Shown here: one piece after another, positions 13,211 to 20,955 of the stretch | Position numbering within the stretch: position 1 is the first letter of the stretch | Layout: each line of letters opens with the position of its first letter | Assembly (NCBI GenBank): GCA_026770585.1 | Contig: MU646367.1 | Coordinates: 236,627-273,971 of the forward strand | DNA: 37,345 bases | Direction: 5' to 3' | From: Baffinella frigidus | Taxonomy: Eukaryota > Cryptophyceae > Cryptomonadales > Baffinellaceae | Position numbers and translations under genes: made by a program | The notes under the pieces: generated by a model | The model's input: only the letters and a program-made list of their open reading frames with translations | Told to the model about the DNA's origin: nothing | Database searches by the model: none

Positions 13211-16200
13211 GGTTTAGGGGTTTGGGTTAAGGGGGTTGGGTATCGCACCTCCTGGAACAGCCGCAGCAGATCCTTGTCGAAGTTCATCTCCAGGTACCCC
13301 CCTTGCACCTGGGTTTAGGGTTTAGGGTTTAGGGTGTGGGGTTTAGGGTCTGGGGTTTGGGGTTTGGGGTTAGGGGTTTGGGGTTTGGGGTTTAGGGTTT
13401 AGAGTTTGGGATTCAGGGTTTAGGGTTTAGGGTTTAAGGTTTAGGGTTTAGGGGTTTGGGTGAAGGGTTTCAGTTGTAAGGTCAACCTGGATGAGCAAGT
13501 GGTTCTCGAGCTTGCCCGCAAAGTTGTCATCCATCGTGACCGTCCAGTCCTGGTAGTTCTTCTTGATGTACTCGTCCATGCTCCCCGTCACCGCGATAAA
13601 CGACGACTGCGCCTCCTCGTGCTCGCGGCAGCTCTTCAGATAGTAGGTGCAGTTGAGCAAATCGATCTGCGTCTCGAGGCGCTTCTGCAGCGCCTTGGCC
13701 CACAGCGCCGCCCCCGAGTACTTCGGGAACCCCGCCGTGATCGGCGGGGCCTTGCGGTTCGTGTTGAACTCCTTGCTCACGGCCGTCATGTCGAGCTGGA
13801 ACAGCCCGTAGACATGCGAGGCCTTTGTCTGCACCGCGCGGCGAATCGCGTCGCGCTTCGCGAGGTGGTGGAAGGCCTCGAGCATCTGCAGGCCCTGGTG
13901 GCACGTCGTGACCGTCTCGAACGCCGCTGTGATCACGTTCTGCATCATCACCTCCAGGTCCTTCACACCTGCTTCAGGGTTTTGGGTTTAGGGTTCAAGG
14001 TCTAGGGTTTGGGATTTGAGGTTAAGGTTTTAGGGTTCGGGATTTGAGGTTTAGGGTTTAGGGTGTGGGGTTTAGGGTGTGGGGTTTCGGGTTTAGGGTT
14101 TAGGGTTTAGGATTTAGGGTTTAGGGTTTAGGGTTGAGGGTTCAGGGTTGAGGGCTTAGGGTCTTGGGTTTAATTTTAAGGTTGTGGGGATTAGGGTTCA
14201 GGGTTTATGTTGCCGGGTTTGGGGCGCCGGGTTTACCGTTCTTGAAGGCGTTGTAGTCGTCATGCCAGCGCGTGGCCTTGACGTCGAGGATGTCGTACTT
14301 GAGCTGCGAGATGTTGTTCATGAGCTTCTGGAACGACGTCTGGATGCGCGACAGGCTCTTCGAGATCTCCCCCCCGCGCGCCCCCGAGAAGATCGGCACG
14401 TCCTCGCTCGGCTGCGACGCCGAGAACTGCGTCTGGCTCTCGCAAACCTCCAGCAAGTCGCGGCAGCGCTGCATGAAGGCGTCGATCTGTGCGAAGATGC
14501 GCGACTCGTCGAAGTTCCAGCAGCACTCCGCGTCAACGATCTCCATCCGCCTTACCGTCGCGCGGTAGATCTCCTTCCAGTCATCCCCCGACTTGATCGA
14601 CTCCTGCAGGACGCGCATGGGCGCCTCGACGTCCCCAGCGAAGATCTGCTGGAGGTCGATGTGCTCGCAGCACCGCAGGATGATCTCGTTGGACACCTTC
14701 CGCAGCAGCCCCGTGATCCGCTCCTGCGTCTTGTAGTGCGAGGAGAGCGACCAGATCATGCGCACCAGGTCCAACACCGTCGGGAGGTGCCCCGAGATCT
14801 GCTTGGGCTGCGCCTTCGCCAGCGCCGTGCACGGATCCGAGAGAAACATGAGAAACGTCAGGTTCTCCTGCGCCTCGAGAGACCCCTTCTGGATCTCCTC
14901 CGCCAGATCGTTGAAGGGCTTCAGGTACGACGACTTCGCGTGGTCGAGCACGGACCCGATGATCCGCACATCCTCCCGCTGCAGCTGCGAGGAGATGCTC
15001 GTGAGGTCGATTGACCGCGAGCGCCAGTACTCAATCTCGGCGAGCGGGCCCTTGTCCTCGTTGGCCGTGTCCGAGTGGGACGCGTCGCTCCCCGTGAGCA
15101 CCTCCTTGATCTGGCGGGTCCAGTGAATGAGGGTGGTCTCCAGGCGCTGCACGAGGTCCTTGTCGCGGACGCACTGCTCCATGTTAGAGAAGTCCTCGCG
15201 GGGCACGTACAGCACCGTGTTCCCGTTGATCTCGTACGCCGTCTCCGTCAGCGTCGCCATAAACTTCTGCACCTGCCCCGAGAACTCCCGGCGGAACGAG
15301 TCGGGCCACAAGGTGTCGTTGGTGAAGCACGGCACGAACACCGTGCTCATGATCCGCAGCAAGCTCTGAATGCTGTCCGCCCCCGTGCCGTTCGACTTGC
15401 CGAACTGCACCTCCCGCGCAATGTTTTCCCTGCTCACGTGCACCCCGTCGGCGCGCAGGAAGTACATGTACTCAGACACGTCCGCGGGCGGGATGTCGTC
15501 CGAAACTGCGAGCTTCCCGTCCGAGGCCTTGTAGACCAGCAGCCGCGAGCTCCTATCACTCGTCAGGAACTTCACTGCCTCGCGCCGCACGTCGTCGTCC
15601 TGCACGCGCCAAGCTGTCAGCGCTCCGCCACCATTTCGCACGCACCTCCTTTTTCGCATGGCACACACGGAGCGGTGCTCTTGGGCAGCGTCAGAGGGAG
15701 TAAGGACCCAAGACGCCAGCCACGAACAAGCAGCTGGGCGGGGCGGGGAGGGGCGGATTGGGCTGGGATTCACCATTTCAGTTTCCTCGTCTCCAAACTT
15801 GCCCTCGATAATCATGTCGCGCAACCACTCAATGCACTGCAGCACCCGCATCCCCTCCACCGCCGAGTCCGACTGGTTGTACTCGTCAGGCAGTCCCTCC
15901 AAAGCAGCTCCCCCCCCCCCGCTCACAGCTGGAGCCTCGACTTCGGCCTCAGCCGCATCCCCTGCTGGTGTGGCTGCTCGTGCATCCCCCGCATTTGAAA
16001 ATTTTCCCGACACGCTTTCTGCTGCCCCACCTCCTTCGCCCTCGCCCGCCGCCCCATCCTCCGCAGTGGCTCCCGGAGCCGGTGAGGTCGCTGCTGGTTC
16101 CACCGCCACATCCCCCGCCGCCTCCTGCCAACCAAACACGGGTCAGAAACAGAATTCGCACATCTGTGAAGAAGCCGCCTGCCGCCTCCCGCTTTCCCTC

Positions 16201-16397
16201 CCAGGCCCAAGGAATCCCCGCCAACGCCCCTTTCAACTCTGCGAGCCAGACTCGGATTACAGGGACAGCGACAGGGAACACACCGCTGCTGGAGCTTCCT
16301 CTTCGGCTGGAGGTTCTGCCGGCGCCTCCTCTGCAGGGGTTTCCTCTGCCGCCACACTCTCCTCAGCCTTCACCGCCTCCCCGTCCCCGTCGGACAT
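109..16397 (-). CDS. Axonemal dynein heavy chain, DNAH2-like (3' end outside window)
   Basis: Motor subunit of an axonemal dynein, which uses ATP hydrolysis to slide flagellar microtubules. I assembled 25 exons by splice sites and phase: 16397-16284, 16124-15774, 15599-14237, 13968-13487, 13308-13249, 13088-12654, 12446-12340, 11974-11869, 11504-11013, 10684-10304, 9907-8865, 8639-8522, 8377-7832, 7612-6984, 6675-6555, 6389-6039, 5850-4663, 4495-4002, 3914-3662, 3504-2525, 2277-2085, 1963-1904, 1737-1456, 1225-389, 177-109. They total 11,055 nt, an exact 3,685 codons, with every phase compatible. Full-length family members are about 4,400 residues, so roughly the last sixth (rest of AAA5, AAA6, C-terminal domain) is missing at the window edge. 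The AAA1 sequence, with TVKDLGKA and [10 protein letters not shown], resembles DNAH2 (1-beta chain of inner-arm dynein I1/f) more than outer-arm chains. The subclass is judged from memory of the family; the dynein identity is certain. Confidence 0.96.
240..315. repeat. Homogeneous GGGTGTA variant block
   Basis: About ten tandem copies of the heptamer variant GTGTAGG lie in intron 24, followed by a short run of GTTTCGT units. It is a local expansion of one variant heptamer. Confidence 0.9.
1456..3504 (-). CDS. Dynein exons 20-23: AAA4, stalk and microtubule-binding domain
   Basis: Exon 20 carries AAA4, with P-loop [10 protein letters not shown] at about residues 2906-2915. The Lys of a canonical Walker A is replaced by Arg, as I recall for axonemal chains. 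LFNDTQI follows. Its end and exon 21 form stalk coiled coil 1 ([11 protein letters not shown] onward; [18 protein letters not shown]). Exons 21-23 carry the microtubule-binding region ([38 protein letters not shown]) and the start of returning coiled coil 2 ([17 protein letters not shown]). Exon 22 is a 60-nt micro-exon (1963-1904) encoding exactly 20 residues of the microtubule-binding head, isolated by heptamer introns on both sides. Confidence 0.95.
3662..5850 (-). CDS. Dynein exons 17-19: AAA2 to AAA3
   Basis: Exon 17 (396 codons, the largest exon in the motor) completes AAA2 with the characteristic [13 protein letters not shown] and SRAGMIY motifs and contains AAA3 with Walker A GPVGCGKT at about residues 2556-2563 and Walker [11 protein letters not shown]. 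Exon 18 continues AAA3 with [11 protein letters not shown]. Exon 19 begins [10 protein letters not shown] and leads towards AAA4. The exon 18 donor is GC (4001-4000, CCG/GCAAAC); the split Arg codon is restored only by this choice. The intron after exon 17 is not heptameric: it is a 21-bp tandem repeat. Confidence 0.95.
4505..4618. repeat. 21-bp minisatellite in dynein intron 17
   Basis: About five tandem units of roughly 21 bp, each containing GCTGCGAACAAG or GCTGGGCACAAG followed by a variable half, occupy most of the 167-bp intron 4496-4662. This is the only downstream dynein intron without telomere-like heptamers. Confidence 0.85.
6039..8377 (-). CDS. Dynein exons 13-16: end of linker, AAA1 and first part of AAA2
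   Basis: Exon 13 has an unusually good acceptor (CCTTTTTCAG). Exon 14 carries AAA1, the main ATPase site: Walker A GPAGTGKT at about residues 1936-1943, Walker [10 protein letters not shown] and the sensor region [15 protein letters not shown]. All catalytic residues expected for an active AAA1 are present. Exon 15 holds [15 protein letters not shown]. Exon 16 carries the AAA2 P-loop GRTMTGKT at about 2218-2225. The donor of exon 16 is GC (6038-6037, CAG/GCACCC); no GT is available that would keep the frame into exon 17. Confidence 0.95.
6805..6870. repeat. Homogeneous GGGTCTA variant block
   Basis: About eight perfect GGGTCTA units follow a run of perfect GGGTTTA units in intron 14. Confidence 0.9.
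8522..13968 (-). CDS. Dynein exons 4-12: tail and linker
   Basis: Nine exons cover residues about 610-1684, the rest of the cargo/assembly tail and the beginning of the linker that swings during the power stroke. Family landmarks are [16 protein letters not shown] (exon 6), [13 protein letters not shown] (exon 8), [22 protein letters not shown] and [15 protein letters not shown] (exon 12). Exon 5 is only 60 nt. All exon starts are preceded by CAG or TAG. The donor after exon 12 is GC (8521-8520) and reads CCAG/GCACGC; family homology demands that junction because the protein continues directly into [15 protein letters not shown]. Exon 10 ends at 10304 with donor GTCCCC. Confidence 0.93.
9987..10290. 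repeat. Non-telomeric direct repeat inside dynein intron 10
   Basis: Two copies of a roughly 75-bp unit (about 9995-10065 and 10200-10275; both contain GTATCACTCAACGCAA after a CGAGGCGGGC start) flank a short tandem array of CGATACCTCGAGCACCGT-like units (about 10118-10180). The block is embedded in an otherwise heptameric intron and looks like an insertion. Confidence 0.8.
10685..11012. repeat. Near-perfect GGGTTTA array with assembly gap (dynein intron 9)
   Basis: This is the longest run of uninterrupted perfect GGGTTTA units in the window, broken by ten N at 10843-10852. The true length is unknown, because the array was probably collapsed or not spanned in assembly. Confidence 0.9.
10843..10852. 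other. Assembly gap (10 N)
   Basis: A short gap within the near-perfect GGGTTTA array of dynein intron 9. Confidence 1.
12030..12290. repeat. Unique insertion in dynein intron 7
   Basis: A block of non-heptameric sequence separates GGGTTTA-like ends. It contains ACCCTACGGTAGGC near 12107, then a G-run and TTCCCACGGGCA. The CCTACGGTAGG core is shared with the hairpin element at 36619-36766, suggesting a relict of the same family. There is no coding potential. Confidence 0.5.
13110..13210. repeat. Homogeneous GGGTTGA variant block (dynein intron 5)
   Basis: About thirteen perfect tandem GGGTTGA units precede a return to GGGTTTA; the variant heptamer has clearly expanded locally. Confidence 0.9.
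14237..16397 (-). CDS. Dynein exons 1-3: acidic N-terminal extension and start of tail
   Basis: The start is the ATG at 16397-16395, opening [13 protein letters not shown]. Residues 1 to about 115 are Ala/Glu/Pro/Gly-rich and low complexity. Recognisable dynein sequence begins near residue 115 (a segment with [11 protein letters not shown]) and continues through exon 3 (residues 156-609) with typical tail motifs such as [20 protein letters not shown] and [11 protein letters not shown] (DHC_N1 region). Introns 1 (16125-16283) and 2 (15600-15773) are ordinary unique GC-rich sequence, unlike the heptamer-filled introns further downstream. The start is supported by its conservation, ATG included, in the duplicate copy at 20019. 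The acidic extension may be disordered. Confidence 0.93.
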
Positions 16398-16549
16398 GGT
16401 CCCTTCCCTCGGTTGGTGGGCAGTTTGTTTTTGAAGGAGTTGACTGACCCCGAAAGTCAACTGAAGTTCACTTTGGGAGAAATTAGGCTCCAATTCCTGT
16501 GAAATCAGGTCGTCTTACACGGGGTAATCGTGATTTCCGAACGGCCGTC
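16398..16549. promoter_or_regulatory. Compact divergent promoter between dynein and membrane-protein genes
   Basis: Only 152 bp separate the dynein ATG (minus, 16397) from the membrane-protein ATG (plus, 16550), so both genes must share regulatory DNA. It contains an inverted repeat AGTTGACT (16438-16445) and AGTCAACT (16455-16462) with a 9-bp spacer, a possible factor-binding site. The region is retained in the duplicate at 20020-20178 (159 bp), including most of the inverted repeat. I see no convincing TATA box. Confidence 0.65.
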
Positions 16550-19500
16550 ATGGTAAAGGGTGGCGCCTTTCCCTTCTACGAGGCAGGGGAAGGGGTCCCC
16601 ACTAGGCGTGCGCGAAAGGCGGATGGTGCGTCCCTGCTCGCGCCGATTGCTGTCGCGGTGCTGTGTGCCGCGGCGCTTCTGGCTGTCGTCGTGCTCCAGG
16701 TGATGACGCGCACAACCCATTCCCTGACTGTTTCCCCGCCCCCCTGGGGCTGCCTCTCCAGGGCCCCGGCGCGGGTCGCGCTGGCTTGCGTTTCTATTGA
16801 TGCCGTGATCCACTAGGGCTGCAGCTGCCCGGCAGCTGTGGGTGGTGTTGCCTGCCCTCACACCCCCACCGTCTGGAGTCTGTTTGCTCGAGTTCAGCCG
16901 AGTGAGAATAAGAGCCTGCACGGCGGAGGCGCTCTTGTTTGAAGGTGCACACTGTCCTAGAATCTGGTCCGATGCATTGCGCCCCGAGCCGTTGATTTTT
17001 TTTATGAGTTGGGCTGACCTCATTGCCTGGATCTTGCAGGGCGGCTCGGGGGGGGGGTCGGTGGCCTTGGAGGCGGAGATCGGCGAGTTCGGGACGGGGC
17101 TGGGCCGGAGACAGACCCAGGAAGCGGACTCGCAGTACGATCAGAGTTTCGGGAATGACCCGGGACACACCTCGCGTGCGGAAATCCGCTTCAACGCGGC
17201 GCTGCACGCTGCTGGCGGGAGGGGCAGCAGGGGGCGGAGTGCGCGGGCCAGCATGAAGGCGACCGCGCCGGCGGAGTGGCAGGCGTTCCCTGAGGATGCT
17301 GACAAGGGGGGGAGGGGGAAAGTGACGGTGATCGTTGAGAAGGAGAAGGCTGTGGCGCCTCTGGTACGATGGGTTGTGGGAGGCTCCAGGGCTGAGGGGA
17401 GCATGTTTCTGGTGTGAACAGGTTGTTTGTAGATGTCAGGTACAGAGGTGTGGTAAGTTGATGCTGGTTCCATGATCTTGGAAACGTGGCTGGTATCGAG
17501 GCGACGCACGCGCGGTGGTCTGGTCTGGAGCGGAGCGCGAGGCTTGGCGTGGAAGGTTGTTTGGAGACTCTAGAGCAGGCGGGGGCAGGAAGAGTCTGTT
17601 GGCGGGTGCCCAGCCTTGCAGGCTCTCCTGCGGGGAGAGCCGCTTCTCAGATCTAATTTCTCTTGGTGCCTTCCTGGTGCCTGATTGTGGTTTGGCATCG
17701 CGTGCTAGACTCGTTGACCTCTCTCTGCACGCGACAGGCGGTAGACCACTTCGGGATGAACACTGCGGAGGCGCGTGCCGACCTCGGAAGCTACTTCAAC
17801 TCCCTCGGCAGCCAGGTGCGTCCGATGTCTCATGAAGCCAGGCAATCCGAGCAGATGTGGTGCTAAGGGACGCTTCCGGATGCGGTCTGGCTGCAGCGTA
17901 GACCCGGTTGGAAGCGACAACCTCCTCGACTTGCTTGCCACACGGTGGACTTACAAGTCTCTTTGTAAAGGTCCACTGGCCCCGGGGAAGTCAACTTGCC
18001 ACCAGGAAGTTGACTGTAAGGCCCTTCCTAGTACCCATTTGGTCAGGTTAGACCCAGATGTTGGGTGCAGTGACAGATGCGTAGTCCACAGAGTGGTAAG
18101 CCATGGGATCTCTGCACATTTTTTTATTGCGGTCAGAACCCTTAGCTGTCACGCCCAGAGTCTCATGTCCGGCGCCACCGGGTTTCACCCAGACCGGAAT
18201 TTGAATTTTTCAAATGCCGTGCATTTCACGGCCCCTTTGACAAGCGGAGTCTACCGCACCTGTTTCTCGTCACGCCCGCGGCGAGGAAAGCCTCAGGATG
18301 CGTCGCCGACGCTGCAGACGCTACAGGGTTGTCTAGCTCAAAAGAAGACGCACCCACACCCTGCATCAAACCCATACCTGCATCCCTACGGTGTATGGAC
18401 ATATAGCCCTACGGTGGTCCCCAGGGGGGGGGGGGGCTCCTTGTGAGCGAGGCAGCCGTGTAGAGGAGGGCCATGGCATCGGACGATTCGCGCGACAGCG
18501 ACGCCACGTGCCTAGTGTCCTCAACCCTAAACCCCAAACCCTAAACCCTAAGCTCTGAAACCTATAACCTAAAACCTAAACCCTAAACCCTAAACCCTAA
18601 AGCTTGAACCCTAAACCCTAAACCCTACACCCTAAACCCTAAACCCCAAACCCCAAACCCCAAACCCCAAACCTTGATCCCCAAACCCTTAACCCTCAAC
18701 CCCAAACCATAAACCATAAACCTTCAACCCAAAACAAACAAACAAACAAAATCCAAAAACCCTAAACCCTAAACCCTAAACCCTTAACCCTTTATCCTAA
18801 GTCATAAACCTGAAACCTGAAAACCTAAAACCTAAACCCTAAAGCCCAAACTTCAAACCATAAACCCTAAAACCTAAATCCTAAATCCTAAACCCTAAAC
18901 CCAAAAACCTCAACCCTAGACCCTAAACCCCAGATCCTAAAAACCCTAAACCCTCAACCCTAAACCCGCAACCCCATCCCCCAAACCACAAAACATAAAC
19001 TCCAAACCCCAAACCCCAAACTCTGATCCCTAACCCTACGGCTGTGACTGTCTTGCAGGTGCAGAAGCAGGAGAAGGTGCACATGCAGCAGGTTCTCCGC
19101 GATCAGCAGTTCGAGCGCGACCCTGCCCACTACGCGGCCACCCCCTCCGACAAGGTTAACCTCAAGGTCAGTGCTGCTGCCTTTTTGGAAGTTTGAGAAC
19201 GTGGCGTTTTGAAATTAGGGCGGCAAGAAGCAACGTCGAAAACTCGATTGGTTGCGTTAGTGAACCCCGCAGTGAAAAGCGGTGCAGAGTCTTTGGAACC
19301 TTGAGGCACTGCAGGTGCACGCGGCTGCTGCATGCCACCGTCCCCGCTGCATACACGCGGTGGAGACAGTGGGGACAGGTGCGAGACAGCTGTCCTGGTG
19401 ACATGTGGCAGAAGGCTGTGCTGATGATGGGGTGCCGCCGCGCAGGTTTCGAGCCTCTTCAACTTGATTCGCAAGGCCGAGGCCTCCAAGACCTTCAGGA

Positions 19501-19562
19501 AAGCGCTGGTTGCCTCAACCAAGTCCAACTACCGCGGCTCGCTCGTTGGCGACTTTGAGTGA
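16550..19562 (+). CDS. Single-pass membrane protein of unknown function, five exons
   Basis: Exons 16550-16699, 17040-17363, 17738-17815, 19059-19166 and 19446-19562 join at phase 0 throughout and give 258 residues plus TGA. Residues 19-23 are basic (RRARK) and about 29-49 form one hydrophobic helix, so I infer an N-terminal membrane anchor or uncleaved signal; a bipartite targeting leader is also possible. The rest is soluble, Gly/Ala-rich at first, then charged and probably helical (KQEKVHMQQVLRDQQFE; SLFNLIRKAEASKTF), ending LVGDFE. I do not recognise a family. The exon 2 acceptor is convincing: CTGAC branch-like motif, then TTGCAG. An alternative is an unspliced start at ATG 17004, in frame with exon 2, which would drop the membrane segment. 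Intron 3 (17816-19058) carries a CCCTAAA tract. Confidence 0.72.
17985..18013. repeat. Small inverted repeat with the promoter motif
   Basis: AAGTCAACT and AAGTTGACT face each other across about 10 bp in intron 3 of the membrane-protein gene. The arms match the inverted repeat of the divergent promoter. Function is unknown. Confidence 0.5.
18420..18465 (+). repeat. G-run / GAGCGAGG element
   Basis: A run of about twelve G is followed by CTCCTTGTGAGCGAGG, similar to the elements at 20444, 21829 (reversed) and 21911. CCTACGGT motifs precede it. It is probably the end of a small mobile element. Confidence 0.5.
18516..19040. repeat. CCCTAAA tract in intron 3 of the plus-strand gene
   Basis: About 520 bp of CCCTAAA, CCCCAAA and CCTAAAA variants lie inside the intron 17816-19058. 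The C-rich form is on the plus strand here, that is, on the sense strand of this gene, as it is in the oppositely oriented dynein gene. Confidence 0.95.
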
Positions 19563-19770
19563 TGTCTCCCGGGACAGAGTAGAGTGTCTCCTGCCGTTTG
19601 TTTCCCGCCGCAGAGTGTTGCGTCGTGGCTGGGGAGGTGCTTGCTCCGAATACAGCTGTAAAGTGAACGCGCGGGGCTGGACGTGTCTGATGCTTGCGGA
19701 AGAGACACAGACTGCTGCTTCTGACATCGCATGCGATTACTTCCGACACACGCACACACAAAAATTGCTG

Positions 19771-20019
19771 GCTTCTCGACTTCGGCCTCAGCCGCATCCC
19801 CGGCTGGTGTGGATGTCCGTACATCAACCGCATTTTAAACTCCTCCTGGAATGTTTTGTGTTGCCCCGCCTCCTTTGCCCTCGCCCGCCGCACCATCCTC
19901 CCCAGTGGCGCCCGGAGTTGCTCTTCGGCTGGAGGCTCTGCCGGCGCCACCTCTGCAGGGGCTTCCTCTGCCGCCACTCTCTCCTCAGCCTTCACCGCCT
20001 CCCCCTCCCCGTCGGACAT
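19771..20019 (-). pseudogene. Duplicated, truncated 5' end of the dynein gene
   Basis: This segment matches 15930-16397 in the same orientation: the ATG copy at 20019-20017, the start of exon 1 and part of exon 2. About 200 bp spanning the end of exon 1, intron 1 and the beginning of exon 2 are missing, and the exon 2 part is out of frame. The deletion does not follow the splice sites, so this is a DNA-level copy and not a retrocopy. Downstream of the match nothing dynein-like follows. It cannot encode a dynein. Confidence 0.85.
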
Positions 20020-20178
20020 GGTCCTTCCCTCGGTTGGTGGGCAGTTTTTTTTCTCCTTCGAATTCAGTTGACTAGCCCCGAAAGTCAGCTGAAGTTCACT
20101 TTTGGAGAAATTAGGCTCCAATTCCAGGTGGAATCAGGTCGTCTTACACGGGACAATCGTGATTTCTGAACGGCCGTC

Positions 20179-20328
20179 ATGGTGTAGGGTGGCGCCTTTC
20201 CCTTCTACGAGGGATGGGAAGGGGTCCCCACTAGGCGTGCGCGAAAGGCGGTTGGCGTATCCGCACTCGCGCCTGTTGCCGTCACGGTGCTGTGTGCCGT
20301 GGCGCTTCTGGCTGTCGTGGTGCTCCAG
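20179..20328 (+). pseudogene. Duplicated exon 1 of the membrane-protein gene, with early stop
   Basis: This is a copy of 16550-16699 with exactly the same length (150 bp), the ATG retained and a CAG/GT donor-like end, but the third codon is TAG. Apart from that stop the frame is open and the hydrophobic segment is preserved. No copies of exons 2-5 are seen to the right. Similarity to the parental segment continues to about 20425, just after a shared TTTCTATTGATGCCGT. Confidence 0.8.
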
Positions 20329-20425
20329 GTCATGCCGCCACCGGCGTCACGTTGCCCCGCCCCCTGGGGCTGCCGCTCCAGGCCCCGGCGCGGGTCGCGC
20401 TGGCGTGCGTTTCTATTGATGCCGT

Positions 20426-20955
20426 ACGGGGATATCCCGTGTATGGGGGGGGGCGGTTTCTTATGAGCGAGGTACCCCTGTACAAGAACCCGTAAAAATA
20501 CGAAAGAGATTCGTCTCCTAAGTGTTCTTAATTTAGCACCAGATGGCTGCCTAAATCTCGCATTGAGTCAACCCGCTGGTACTTGTTTAAAAACACGACG
20601 ACCGAGGCGACCCTGGAGCAAGGGAGTCCATAGGCGAGGGCTGTACATGTAGGCGGTGTTGTCTGTCCCGGCACAGAGTGGCGCAGAGGCCTGGGTCATG
20701 GCGTGGGGCGCTGCCTCAGAAAAAGGCTGTCAAGTGAACTTGCTGGATGCATGCGGCAGAGACGGGGTGTCTTGCTTCTGACATCTCTTGTGAGTACAGT
20801 AAATCCGACACACACACGGAAAACTCCTAGCATCATCAATCAGCGTCACTGCCGCGATTGATCTGCCGCATGACCCCTTCCCCCCCCCCCCGCATGGCCT
20901 TTCCAGCCTTCCGACTACCAAACACCTTCCCCGCGCACCACTCGCTCCACCGGCT
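20426..20955. other. Intergenic stretch between the duplicate and the end of the BAH gene
   Basis: I see no convincing gene. At 20444-20493 lies a G-run element reading GGCGGTTTCTTATGAGCGAG then GTACCCCTGTACAAG. The rest is unique sequence with a short CACACACA run and a C-run near 20880. Confidence 0.5.

Larger units (their letters stand above)
1..14236. repeat. Telomere-like heptamer tracts filling dynein introns 3-25
   Basis: Between the dynein exons the plus strand reads GGGTTTA and variants (GGGTTTG, GGGTTTC, GGGTTTT, GGGTTCA, GGGTGTA, GGGTTGA, GGGTCTA), so the transcript strand reads CCCTAAA. Tracts lie at 1-108, 178-388, 1226-1455, 1738-1903, 1964-2084, 2278-2524, 3505-3661, 3915-4001, 5851-6038, 6390-6554, 6676-6983, 7613-7831, 8640-8864, 10685-11012, 11505-11868, 12447-12653, 13089-13248, 13309-13486 and 13969-14236, with mixed content at 8378-8521, 9908-10303 and 11975-12339. 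The shortest (3915-4001, 87 bp) is essentially repeat from donor to acceptor. Confidence 0.95.

Noticed and set aside
14184-15998. Long plus-strand open frames opposite dynein exon 3.
   Set aside because: GC-rich third-position bias opens the antisense frames; the minus strand has clear dynein homology.
19495-20121. A 208-codon minus-strand open frame in the duplicated segment as a functional short dynein-like gene.
   Set aside because: Only the first about 33 residues match dynein in frame; the rest reads a shifted frame of exon 2 and unrelated sequence.
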